Positions 1 to 6,559 of a stretch of 37,188 nucleotides of DNA are shown in pieces (within the stretch, counting starts at the first letter, position 1; each line of letters opens with the position of its first letter). Origin of the DNA: an uncultured Bacteroidales bacterium. GTDB taxonomy: Bacteria; Bacteroidota; Bacteroidia; Bacteroidales; Bacteroidaceae. The stretch covers positions 1-37,188 of the forward strand of contig CADBXO010000017.1 in NCBI GenBank assembly GCA_902798685.1, read 5' to 3'. The position numbers were made by a program, and so were the translations under genes. The notes below the pieces were generated by a model, which had not been told where the DNA came from, ran no database searches, and saw only the letters and a program-made list of their open reading frames with translations.

Positions 1-25
1 ACCTACCTCCCGCTTAGCAGTACCA

Positions 26-47
26 GGGATTTAAGACCTTAAATCCC
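26..47 (+). other. perfect 9-bp stem hairpin near window start
   Basis: GGGATTTAA and TTAAATCCC form a perfect 9-bp stem around a 4-base loop. No T-tract follows, so this is not itself a classical terminator. It probably belongs to the 3' end of an RNA or gene lying upstream of the window, just before two terminator-like hairpins. I cannot tell which transcript it ends. Confidence 0.4.
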
Positions 48-70
48 GCCTATACCTTTACACGTCTAGG

Positions 71-94
71 AAGAGGTAGCCGCCACCTCTTTTT
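71..94 (+). terminator. intrinsic terminator of an upstream plus-strand gene
   Basis: AAGAGGT pairs with ACCTCTT around a 7-base loop and runs into a short T-tract. It reads as a plus-strand terminator of a gene or RNA lying before the window. Confidence 0.6.
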
Positions 95-100
95 AGTTTA

Positions 101-147
101 CTCCCCAAACTATCCGTCCAGCGGAGGCTTGGGAGATTTTTTATTTT
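101..147 (+). terminator. second, tandem terminator-like hairpin
   Basis: CTCCCCAA and TTGGGAG form an imperfect stem with a long GC-rich loop, followed by a T-rich run. It lies just downstream of the terminator at 71-94, so it may act as a back-up that separates the upstream unit from the gene at 231. Confidence 0.45.
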
Positions 148-185
148 TGATGGTTGGGTAAGGTTCAAAGGAATAATCTTTTGTT

Positions 186-193
186 TATATTTG
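186..193 (+). promoter_or_regulatory. -7 promoter box (TATATTTG)
   Basis: This matches the Bacteroidota primary-sigma -7 consensus TAnnTTTG and sits 37 bases before the ATG at 231. No good -33 TTTG is present at the usual distance; the nearest candidate is a TTC about 19 bases upstream. Confidence 0.6.
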
Positions 194-230
194 AGGCTCA
201 GAATAGATTGGACTAATAAATAAATAGCTT

Positions 231-2411
231 ATGAGTGATTATGATTGGAAGTTTTCCACGATAGGTGGAAAGAACCGCGTCAATATCAAGAGCGGTGAGG
301 ATATTAAGCATCTGGGTGAGCTGGACCAGAAGTTGTGGACAGTTCTGAGTTCACCGGTTGTCGGACTGGAGTTCGATGCCAAGACTCTCAAGATGCTGGA
401 CAGCAACAATGACGGCCGTATTCATGTTCATGAGGTTGTCAAGGCTGCCGAGTGGATCACCTCTGTGATCAAGGATCCCGACATGCTTCTCAAGAAGGAG
501 GATACCCTGCCGCTTTCAGCTTTCAATACCGATAATCCCGACGGCGCAAGGCTGTTGGCATCGGCCAAACAGATTCTTAAGAACCTTGGACTCAAGAAGG
601 ACAGCATATCGGTTGCCGATGCCGATGACAGCGTGGCTATCTTTGCCAAGACTGGTCTGAACGGCGACGGTATCATTACCGTACAGTCAACCAAGGATGA
701 GGAACTGCAGAAGACCATCGAGGCTTGCGTGGCTTCAATGGGCGGCAAGGCTGACCGTAGCGGACTTATGGGTGCCGATGCAGACTCGCTGGAGGCATTC
801 TATAAGGCTCTGGCCGATTACTCAGCATGGCAGAAGAAGGCTGCTGATGACAAGTCAATCTTTGCTTTCGGTGACAACACCGCAGCCGTTTATGATATAG
901 TAAACCAGATCAAGGCCAAGGTTGCCGATTACTTTATGCGTTGCAAGCTGGCTGTGTTCCATGCAGGCAGCGTTACTGCTCTGGATGTATCGGTTGCACG
1001 TATCGAGACTATCAGCGACAAGGATCTGTCAGCATGTGCCGATGAGATTTCAACTTATCCGCTGGCACGTATATCGGCCAACAACACTCTTCCTATCGAT
1101 GAGCGCATCAATCCGGTTTGGCAGGCTACCATTGGCAAGTTGAGAGCTTTGGCTCTGGATAAGGAGTTTGAAGGTGCTTCCGAGATTACCGAGGAGCAGT
1201 GGAATGCTTTCGTTGCCAAGCTGGCTCCGTATGAGGCATGGCTGGGTGAGAAGGCAGGTGCCGAGGTTGAGGCTCTGGGTCTGGATCAGGTGAACGCAAT
1301 CCTGAAGGCTGACCGCAAGGCTGAGCTGCTCAAGCTTATCGATGATGACAAGGCTCTGGAGTCAGAGTCACTCTCTATCGATGAGGTGGCCAAGCTGTTG
1401 CATCTGTATCGTGACTTCTACACGTTCCTGTGCAACTTCGTTTCATTCCGTGACTTCTACGATCCCGAGGGCAAGGCCATCTTCCAGGCCGGTGAACTCT
1501 ATATCGATGAGCGCTGCTGCGAGCTGTGTATCAAGGTGCCCGATATGGGACCGCACGCTACCGCAACTTCACTGAGCGGAATGTACATTCTCTATTGCAA
1601 CTGCGTCGACAAGATCACCGGCAACACCATGATCATAGCAGCCGTTATGACCGATGGTGACGTGGCCGATCTGCGCGAAGGCAAGCACGGCCTCTTCTAT
1701 GACCGCAAGGGCGTGGAGTGGGATGCCACCGTATTCAAGATCATTGACAATCCTATCAGCATACGTCAGGCCTTCTGGGCTCCTTACCGTAAGATAGGAC
1801 GCTATATCGAGACTACAATTGAGAAGCGTGCCGCCGAGAAGGACAGCAAGGTTATGGCCGATATGACCGCAAAGGTTGACAATGCCGGAAAGGATGCCGG
1901 AGCAGAAAAGAAGAAACCGTTCGATATCGCAACATTCGCCGGTATCTTTGCTGCCATCGGTCTGGCTGTCGGAGCGATATTGGATGCCATTACTGATATG
2001 TCAAAGTCTGTATCAGACTGGTCATGGTGGAAGTGGCTGATTTTGGTTGCAGTCATTATGCTGGTTATTTCAGGACCTTCCATGATTCTGGCTTGGCTCA
2101 AGATCCGCAAGCGTAACCTGTCTCCGCTGCTCAACGCCAACGGATGGGCAATAAACGCTTCGGTCAAGGTCAATATGACATTCGGTGCTACGCTCACCGA
2201 GATTGGAAAGAGCCCGCTTAAGGCCGAGCCCGATCCGTTCGCCGACAAGGCACCCTGGTGGAAGAAACTGATCTACTGGCTCATAGGTCTAGGCCTAGTC
2301 TTCCTAATCTGCTGGAGAACCAACCTCATCTATTCACTGACAGGTTATCTCCACGTAGAGAAAGAGCAACCCGCCGCAGTGGTAGCTCCTCCGTCTGAGC
2401 CGGCTGAATAA
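231..2411 (+). CDS. EF-hand-containing multi-pass membrane protein, function unknown
   Basis: A 726-residue protein. Residues 57-68 form a canonical EF-hand calcium loop (DSNNDGRIHVHE: Asp/Asn at positions 1, 3 and 5, Gly at 6, Glu at 12). A second, degenerate loop (GLNGDGIITV) near residue 145 lacks the first Asp. The long central part is soluble and mainly helical, with no signal peptide at the N-terminus. Three hydrophobic segments lie near residues 565-586, 597-621 and 677-696, followed by a Pro/Ala/Glu-rich tail. Without a signal peptide, the large N-terminal region is probably cytoplasmic and tethered by the C-terminal helices. The gene is transcribed alone, between the tandem terminators upstream and a strong terminator at 2413-2445. 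I do not recognise a named family. Calcium binding is inferred from one loop only. Confidence 0.75.
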   Translation: MSDYDWKFSTIGGKNRVNIKSGEDIKHLGELDQKLWTVLSSPVVGLEFDAKTLKMLDSNNDGRIHVHEVVKAAEWITSVIKDPDMLLKKEDTLPLSAFNTDNPDGARLLASAKQILKNLGLKKDSISVADADDSVAIFAKTGLNGDGIITVQSTKDEELQKTIEACVASMGGKADRSGLMGADADSLEAFYKALADYSAWQKKAADDKSIFAFGDNTAAVYDIVNQIKAKVADYFMRCKLAVFHAGSVTALDVSVARIETISDKDLSACADEISTYPLARISANNTLPIDERINPVWQATIGKLRALALDKEFEGASEITEEQWNAFVAKLAPYEAWLGEKAGAEVEALGLDQVNAILKADRKAELLKLIDDDKALESESLSIDEVAKLLHLYRDFYTFLCNFVSFRDFYDPEGKAIFQAGELYIDERCCELCIKVPDMGPHATATSLSGMYILYCNCVDKITGNTMIIAAVMTDGDVADLREGKHGLFYDRKGVEWDATVFKIIDNPISIRQAFWAPYRKIGRYIETTIEKRAAEKDSKVMADMTAKVDNAGKDAGAEKKKPFDIATFAGIFAAIGLAVGAILDAITDMSKSVSDWSWWKWLILVAVIMLVISGPSMILAWLKIRKRNLSPLLNANGWAINASVKVNMTFGATLTEIGKSPLKAEPDPFADKAPWWKKLIYWLIGLGLVFLICWRTNLIYSLTGYLHVEKEQPAAVVAPPSEPAE

Positions 2412-2412
2412 T

Positions 2413-2445
2413 AAAAAAGAGGTCCCGATTTGGGACCTCTTTTTT
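2413..2445. terminator. strong intrinsic terminator, usable in both directions
   Basis: AAAAGAGGTCCC and GGGACCTCTTTT form a 12-bp stem with a 5-base loop, with an A-run before and a T-run after. It lies between the plus-strand membrane protein gene and the 3' end of the minus-strand tRNA, so it can end both transcripts. Confidence 0.9.
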
Positions 2446-2447
2446 AG

Positions 2448-2519
2448 TTGCGGAGGAAGGATTCGAACCCCCGACCTTTAGGTTATGAGCCTAACGAGCT
2501 ACCTCTGCTCCACTCCGCG
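2448..2519 (-). tRNA. tRNA-Met (CAT), initiator type
   Basis: The minus strand folds into a complete 72-nt cloverleaf with anticodon CAT (loop CTCATAA). Two features mark it as an initiator (fMet) rather than an elongator: a C1 x A72 mismatch at the top of the acceptor stem (CGCGGAG against CTCCGCA) and an A11:U24 pair in the D stem (GAGC/GCTC). The T arm is GGGGG-TTCGAAT-CCTTC with two G.U pairs. The discriminator is A, and CCA is not encoded. The anticodon stem (TTAGG/CCTAA) has only two of the three G:C pairs usual for bacterial initiators, because the 29:41 pair is A:U. Confidence 0.93.
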
Positions 2520-2536
2520 ATTTCGTTTTGCGAGTG

Positions 2537-2544
2537 CAAAGATA
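2537..2544 (-). promoter_or_regulatory. tRNA promoter -7 box (TATCTTTG, minus strand)
   Basis: This is a match to TAnnTTTG on the minus strand, 17 bases before the tRNA 5' end. A TTTG -33 element lies at 2565-2568, 20 bases further upstream. Confidence 0.7.
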
Positions 2545-2560
2545 CTCCTTTTGTGCAATC

Positions 2561-2592
2561 CAGGCAAATCTTTTAGTGTTATTCTTTGCCTG
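2561..2592. promoter_or_regulatory. inverted repeat spanning both -33 elements (candidate operator)
   Basis: CAGGCAAA (2561-2568) and TTTGCCTG (2585-2592) are perfect 8-bp inverted arms separated by 16 bases. Each arm contains the TTTG -33 element of one of the two divergent promoters, so tRNA and tetR share a symmetric control region. TetR-family proteins bind dyads and often repress themselves. That the neighbouring TetR protein binds here is inference. Confidence 0.5.
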
Positions 2593-2606
2593 ATACACAT
2601 TTTTTG

Positions 2607-2614
2607 TACTTTTG
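2607..2614 (+). promoter_or_regulatory. tetR promoter -7 box (TACTTTTG)
   Basis: TAnnTTTG lies 18 bases downstream of a TTTG -33 element at 2585-2588. The ATG at 2632 follows 17 bases later, which implies a very short leader. This position also argues against any translation start upstream of 2632. Confidence 0.7.
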
Positions 2615-2631
2615 TAACCCTATTTGAAGCT

Positions 2632-3234
2632 ATGGAGAATCCAAAAACACGACTTCAGTTCATCGCAGCCGCCAAGGACCTCTTTGTAAAGAAGGGTTAT
2701 GACGAGACCACGATGATAGACATAGCCGAGGAGGCTGGTCTTAGCCGTCGCACCCTCTATGCCTATTTTGAGAGCAAAGTAGAGGTGTTTCAGGCTGTAA
2801 TCAACAGTGAGGTTGAGAAGGTTCTCAACCAACTTACCGAGATTGCAAGGCAGAACATGCCGGTGCAGCAGAAAATAGTTGAGTTTGTGTTCGGCTATTT
2901 CCGTCTTATCAAGGAGACGGTTGACCGCAACGGTACACTCAGATCGGGGTTCTTCCGTAACAGCTGGGGCCTTGAGCATTTCCGTAAGGGATTTGACGTA
3001 AAGCAGAAACAGCTGCTTCAGGAGATTATCTCGGAGGGTAAGACATCGGGCGCATTTGATGTGGTCAGCGTAAAGCGTACGGCTGAGATCATGCACAACT
3101 GCATGCGCGGATTCGAGGCACCCTACATCCGCGGTAAACTCTGGCAGGGCAATACCAGGGAAGAGATTCGTTTCGAGGCACGCCGTCTTATCTACGGTGC
3201 GCTGGGTTATAATGGAGATACTAATAAGCAATAA
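2632..3234 (+). CDS. TetR/AcrR-family transcriptional regulator
   Basis: A 200-residue protein. The N-terminal helix-turn-helix (about residues 7-53) shows the TetR pattern: RLQFIAAAKDLFVKKGYDET, then DIAEEAGLSRRTLYAYFESK. The C-terminal ligand/dimerisation region (about 60-200) is helical and not specific enough to name a ligand. I chose the ATG at 2632 because the upstream in-frame extension would run through the promoter and the divergent tRNA. It is the first gene of an operon with fabG (4-base gap) and an RluA-type pseudouridine synthase. Linkage to fabG makes a lipid-related signal possible but not shown. Autoregulation through the inverted repeat at 2561-2592 is likely by family habit. 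Confidence 0.88.
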   Translation: MENPKTRLQFIAAAKDLFVKKGYDETTMIDIAEEAGLSRRTLYAYFESKVEVFQAVINSEVEKVLNQLTEIARQNMPVQQKIVEFVFGYFRLIKETVDRNGTLRSGFFRNSWGLEHFRKGFDVKQKQLLQEIISEGKTSGAFDVVSVKRTAEIMHNCMRGFEAPYIRGKLWQGNTREEIRFEARRLIYGALGYNGDTNKQ

Positions 3235-3238
3235 TATT

Positions 3239-3988
3239 ATGGGAAAACTTTCAGGAAAGACGGTGCTCATTACAGGAGCAACCCGTGGAATCGGTCTGGC
3301 AATGGCACAGTTGTTTGCAGCTGAGGGCGCCAACCTGGCATTCGTGTATATCAACAGTGTGGAGAAGGCTGAGGCCATGGAGAAGGAACTCAGTGCCAAC
3401 GGTATCAAGGCAAAGGGTTACCGCGTGGACGTAGCAAGCTATGAGGGTGCCGCCAAGATGGTAGAAGAGGTTGTCAAGGAATTTGGCAGTATAGATATAT
3501 TGGTCAACAACGCAGGTATCACACGTGACGGTCTGATGATGCGCATGAACGAGCAGCAGTGGGATGAGGTATTGAATACCAATCTGAAATCGGCCTTCAA
3601 CTTTATCAGGGCCTGCACTCCTCAGATGATGCGTCAGCGCAGCGGTAACATACTGTGTGTATCATCAGTCGTAGGCCTGCACGGAAACGCAGGTCAGACC
3701 AACTATTCAGCATCAAAGGCAGGTCTGATAGGCCTTACCAAGTCAGTTGCCAAGGAGTTTGCTTCACGCGGCATCCGTGCCAACGTGATTGCTCCGGGTT
3801 TTGTACTGACCGAGATGACCACAGGCAAGATTCCTGAGGAGAAGCTGGCCGAGTGGTGCAAGTCAATTCCCCTGCAGCGCGGTGCTCAGGTAGAGGAGAT
3901 TGCCAAGGCAGCGCTCTTCCTTGTGTCCGATGACAGTTCATACGTAACCGGCCAGGTTCTGCAGGTTGACGGCGGAATGAGCATGTAA
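3239..3988 (+). CDS. fabG: 3-oxoacyl-[acyl-carrier-protein] reductase
   Basis: A 249-residue classical short-chain dehydrogenase, the usual FabG length. It reduces beta-ketoacyl-ACP with NADPH in fatty-acid elongation in the cytoplasm. Visible motifs are the Rossmann glycine motif TGATRGIG (residues 12-19), NNAG (90-93), catalytic Ser143 with Tyr156 and Lys160 (YSASK), PG after the sixth strand, and the C-terminal GQVLQVDGG typical of FabG. The start MGKLSGKTVLITGA fits the family; an upstream in-frame ATG would overlap tetR and add a non-homologous tail. The stop overlaps the next start (TAATG), so translation is probably coupled. Confidence 0.93.
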   Translation: MGKLSGKTVLITGATRGIGLAMAQLFAAEGANLAFVYINSVEKAEAMEKELSANGIKAKGYRVDVASYEGAAKMVEEVVKEFGSIDILVNNAGITRDGLMMRMNEQQWDEVLNTNLKSAFNFIRACTPQMMRQRSGNILCVSSVVGLHGNAGQTNYSASKAGLIGLTKSVAKEFASRGIRANVIAPGFVLTEMTTGKIPEEKLAEWCKSIPLQRGAQVEEIAKAALFLVSDDSSYVTGQVLQVDGGMSM

Positions 3989-4671
3989 TGCAGGTACTTT
4001 ACGAGGATAATCACATTATTATCGTCTCTAAACTGTCGGGCGAGATAGTACAGGGCGACAAGACCGGCGATGTTCCGTTGTCGGACATTGTGGCTGCGTA
4101 CCTTAAGGAGAAATACTCCAAACCCGGCAATGTGTTTGTTGGTGTGCCGCACCGTCTGGACCGCCCTGTTAGCGGACTGGTGGTGCTGGCCAAAACCAGC
4201 AAGGCGCTGTCACGTCTGAACGAGATGTTCCGCGTAGGCAGTGTCGACAAGCGTTATCTGGCTATCGTCAAGAACAGGCCTAAACAGCCTGAAGGCAGGC
4301 TTGAGAACTGGCTGGTAAGGAACGAGAAACAGAACCGCTCATATGCATATGACAAGGAGGTGCCCGGCAGCAAGCAGGCAATCCTCAATTATAAAATGGT
4401 GGCAAGTTCAGTCAATTATCATCTTCTGGAGATTGAGTTGCTGACAGGACGCCATCATCAGATTCGCTGTCAGCTGGCCAAGATGGGTTGTCCCATCAAG
4501 GGTGACCTCAAGTACGGAGCCGAGCGTTCCAACCCTGACGGCAGCATATCACTACACGCATTCCATGTGACCTTTGAGCATCCCGTGTCACATGAGATGA
4601 TAGACGTCAAGGCACCCCTGCCTGAGGATTCGCTCTGGCAGAGTTTCAAGGATCAGGTACAGGACCTCTGA
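3988..4671 (+). CDS. RluA-family pseudouridine synthase
   Basis: A 227-residue protein that isomerises uridine to pseudouridine in rRNA or tRNA. The catalytic motif HRLDRPVSGL is at residues 55-64, with Asp58 as the catalytic aspartate. The later motif LLTGRHHQIRCQLA and the strand GDLKYGA are standard for the RluA/RluC/RluD group. There is no N-terminal S4 domain, so it resembles the short RluA/TruC-like members. The specific RNA target cannot be read from sequence. The start overlaps the fabG stop by one base. It meets the cyclophilin gene on the other strand with no spacer: its TGA ends at 4671 and the other stop begins at 4672. Confidence 0.9.
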   Translation: MQVLYEDNHIIIVSKLSGEIVQGDKTGDVPLSDIVAAYLKEKYSKPGNVFVGVPHRLDRPVSGLVVLAKTSKALSRLNEMFRVGSVDKRYLAIVKNRPKQPEGRLENWLVRNEKQNRSYAYDKEVPGSKQAILNYKMVASSVNYHLLEIELLTGRHHQIRCQLAKMGCPIKGDLKYGAERSNPDGSISLHAFHVTFEHPVSHEMIDVKAPLPEDSLWQSFKDQVQDL

Positions 4672-5553
4672 TTACTGTTGGGGGTTATCTTCAAGAACGT
4701 ATGCCCTGATGATCTTTACATCAGGATTGGGGCGTCCGTTCTTTCCGGTGGCGGGAAGCTTCTCTATTGCCTCGATCACATCCATTCCTTCTGATATCTC
4801 ACCGAACACGGTATAAAGACCGTCAAGGGTATGGGCACCGCCCACGGTGGTGTACTGCTTGATCTGTTCCTGTGAGTATGCGAACTGGGGACGGGTCTTC
4901 ATGATGGCATCAGCCTGGTCATTCAGCTGCTCGTTGAGTTTGCTTATCTTTTTCTTCTCACCGTATTTCTGCCATGTGAGGATATCCTTGGCATGCGGCT
5001 GGGTGATGGAGTCCTTCACAGCCTGGCGGTAACGCTTGTTGATGACCTTCTCCTGTGCGGGCAGGTTGGAGCTGTTCACCTTCTTGCCGGTTATGATATA
5101 GAACTGCTGGCTGGTGGAGTAGTTGAACTGCTTGGTGCTGGCCTGTCCTACGGCTCCGCGCTTGTGGTAGAACTTCCAGGGATTTACCTCTGAATCGATC
5201 CTGTACTCGTCCTCATCGGCATCAATTCCTATCTCCTGTCCGGGTTTGGCGTTCTTGGAATGGACGTCACCGCACTGGATCTTGTATCCTTTCTGAATTC
5301 CGAAGAAGAGCTGGTCATCATAGAAACCCTTGCGGGCCAGACGTACCATATTGTGGCGGTGAAGCGGTGTCTCGCGGTAGAGCTTTATGGTGAAGTTGCC
5401 CTTTGTAGTCTCAAAACGCACGTACTGATCGGCGTCGAGTATAATGGTATCGGCGTCAACCTCCTCGGCGGGAGCGGCAGCGCCGCTGTTCTTACAGTTT
5501 GTGGCAAAAAGCAATGCCATTACGAGCGGAATTCCGATAAGATATTTTTTCAT
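4672..5553 (-). CDS. cyclophilin-type peptidyl-prolyl cis-trans isomerase, lipoprotein
   Basis: A 293-residue envelope foldase. The N-terminus (MKKYLIGIPLVMALLFATNC) is a lipoprotein signal ending in Cys20. A short linker leads into the cyclophilin domain (from about residue 45: VRFETTKGNFTIKLYRETPLHRHNMVRLARKGFYDD). The family blocks are diverged: the usual GGD-type motif reads KIQCGDV. A charged helical insertion of about 70 residues (near 165-235, rich in Lys/Gln) splits the fold before the conserved end GLYTVFGEISEGMDVIEAIEKL. Similar long cyclophilins are common in Bacteroides. Isomerase activity is inferred from the fold. It has its own weak upstream promoter candidate and no terminator, because it abuts the convergent rluA-type gene. 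Confidence 0.85.
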   Translation of the reverse strand: MKKYLIGIPLVMALLFATNCKNSGAAAPAEEVDADTIILDADQYVRFETTKGNFTIKLYRETPLHRHNMVRLARKGFYDDQLFFGIQKGYKIQCGDVHSKNAKPGQEIGIDADEDEYRIDSEVNPWKFYHKRGAVGQASTKQFNYSTSQQFYIITGKKVNSSNLPAQEKVINKRYRQAVKDSITQPHAKDILTWQKYGEKKKISKLNEQLNDQADAIMKTRPQFAYSQEQIKQYTTVGGAHTLDGLYTVFGEISEGMDVIEAIEKLPATGKNGRPNPDVKIIRAYVLEDNPQQ

Positions 5554-5576
5554 AGTTCCATATGGTTTCTTGACCG

Positions 5577-5584
5577 CGAATATA
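5577..5584 (-). promoter_or_regulatory. possible -7 box (TATATTCG) for the cyclophilin gene
   Basis: This is a one-base variant of TAnnTTTG on the minus strand, 23 bases before the ATG at 5553. No clear -33 element is seen. Confidence 0.35.
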
Positions 5585-5608
5585 GCGAAATAATAGCTGG
5601 AAATGTGT

Positions 5609-5616
5609 TACCTTTG
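5609..5616 (+). promoter_or_regulatory. -7 box (TACCTTTG) of the 5654-14332 operon
   Basis: An exact TAnnTTTG match 37 bases before the ATG at 5654. It rules out an in-frame start at 5603, which lies inside the promoter. Confidence 0.65.
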
Positions 5617-5653
5617 CGCATTAAAACGGAATAATAATCAAAAAAGGATATTT

Positions 5654-6559
5654 ATGAAACCTGCACTCGTTGTTCTGGCAGCCGGAATGGGCAGCCGTTA
5701 CGGTGGACTCAAGCAGCTCGATGCTCTGGGCCCCAGTGGTGAAACCATTATGGATTACTCTGTGTTTGACGCTATCCGCGCCGGATTCGGCAAGGTGGTG
5801 TTCATAATCCGCAAGGACTTTGAGGACGATTTCCGCCGTCTGGTTCTCAAGAAGTATGAGGGTCATGTACAGACCGAGGTTGTTTTCCAGAGCATCAATG
5901 ACCTGCCCGAGGGTTTCAAATGCCCCGAGGACCGCACCAAGCCCTGGGGTACCAACCATGCAGTGCTCATGGCAAAGGATGTTATCAACGAGCCTTTCTG
6001 CGTAATCAACGCCGATGACTTCTACGGCCGCGACTGCTTTGCAGTTATGGGCAAGTTCCTGAGCAATCTGCCCGAGGGCTCCAAGAATGTCTATTCAATG
6101 GTAGGTTTCCGCGTAGCCAACACCCTGAGTGAGAACGGTAAGGTATCACGCGGCGTATGTGAGGTTAACGCACAGCGTCATCTGACCACCGTTGTAGAGC
6201 GTACCGAGATTATCCGTCGCGAGAACGGCGTATGCTACAAGGACGGTGAGGATTGGGTACGTATCGAGGACAACACTCCCGTATCAATGAACGTATGGGG
6301 ATTCACCCCTGACTATATGAAGTACTCCGATGACTTCTTCAAGGGCTGGCTCAAGGCCAACATCAACGTGCCCAAGTCAGAGTATTTCATCCCGCTCATG
6401 GTAAATGAGCTTATCAATAACGGAACCGCTACCGTTGAGGTACTTGACACAACCGCCAAGTGGTTCGGCGTAACTTACGCTGAGGACCGTCAGGGTGTTG
6501 TAGACAAGATTGCGGAACTTGTAAAGGAGGGTGTTTATCCCGCCAAGCTGTTTGCATAA
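5654..6559 (+). CDS. NDP-sugar nucleotidyltransferase family protein
   Basis: A 301-residue protein with the nucleotidyltransferase (sugar-phosphate pyrophosphorylase) signature LAAGMGSRYGGLKQ at residues 8-21, where the glycines and Arg contact the NTP. Further motifs are the metal-binding stretch CVINADDFYG and a typical SMNVWGF segment. Such enzymes join a sugar phosphate to an NTP to make activated sugars for surface glycans. The substrate is not evident, and the protein lacks a C-terminal left-handed helix or a second domain. It is the first gene of a packed operon; its TAA is followed directly by the GTG start of the ABC-F gene. The start at 5654 is preceded by an A-rich AAAAAGGA. A housekeeping role is suggested by the neighbours but is not shown. 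Confidence 0.82.
   Translation: MKPALVVLAAGMGSRYGGLKQLDALGPSGETIMDYSVFDAIRAGFGKVVFIIRKDFEDDFRRLVLKKYEGHVQTEVVFQSINDLPEGFKCPEDRTKPWGTNHAVLMAKDVINEPFCVINADDFYGRDCFAVMGKFLSNLPEGSKNVYSMVGFRVANTLSENGKVSRGVCEVNAQRHLTTVVERTEIIRRENGVCYKDGEDWVRIEDNTPVSMNVWGFTPDYMKYSDDFFKGWLKANINVPKSEYFIPLMVNELINNGTATVEVLDTTAKWFGVTYAEDRQGVVDKIAELVKEGVYPAKLFA

Noticed and set aside
2448-2519. Elongator tRNA-Met assignment
   Set aside because: The C1 x A72 mismatch and A11:U24 pair favour the initiator type, although the weakened anticodon stem leaves some doubt.
2485-2631. Upstream extension of the TetR protein to a start at 2485
   Set aside because: The extension overlaps the tRNA gene and both divergent promoters; the TetR family start fits the ATG at 2632.
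2620-3408. Open frame of 262 codons antisense to tetR and fabG
   Set aside because: It runs through the tetR start and into fabG with no family resemblance; both sense genes are clear.
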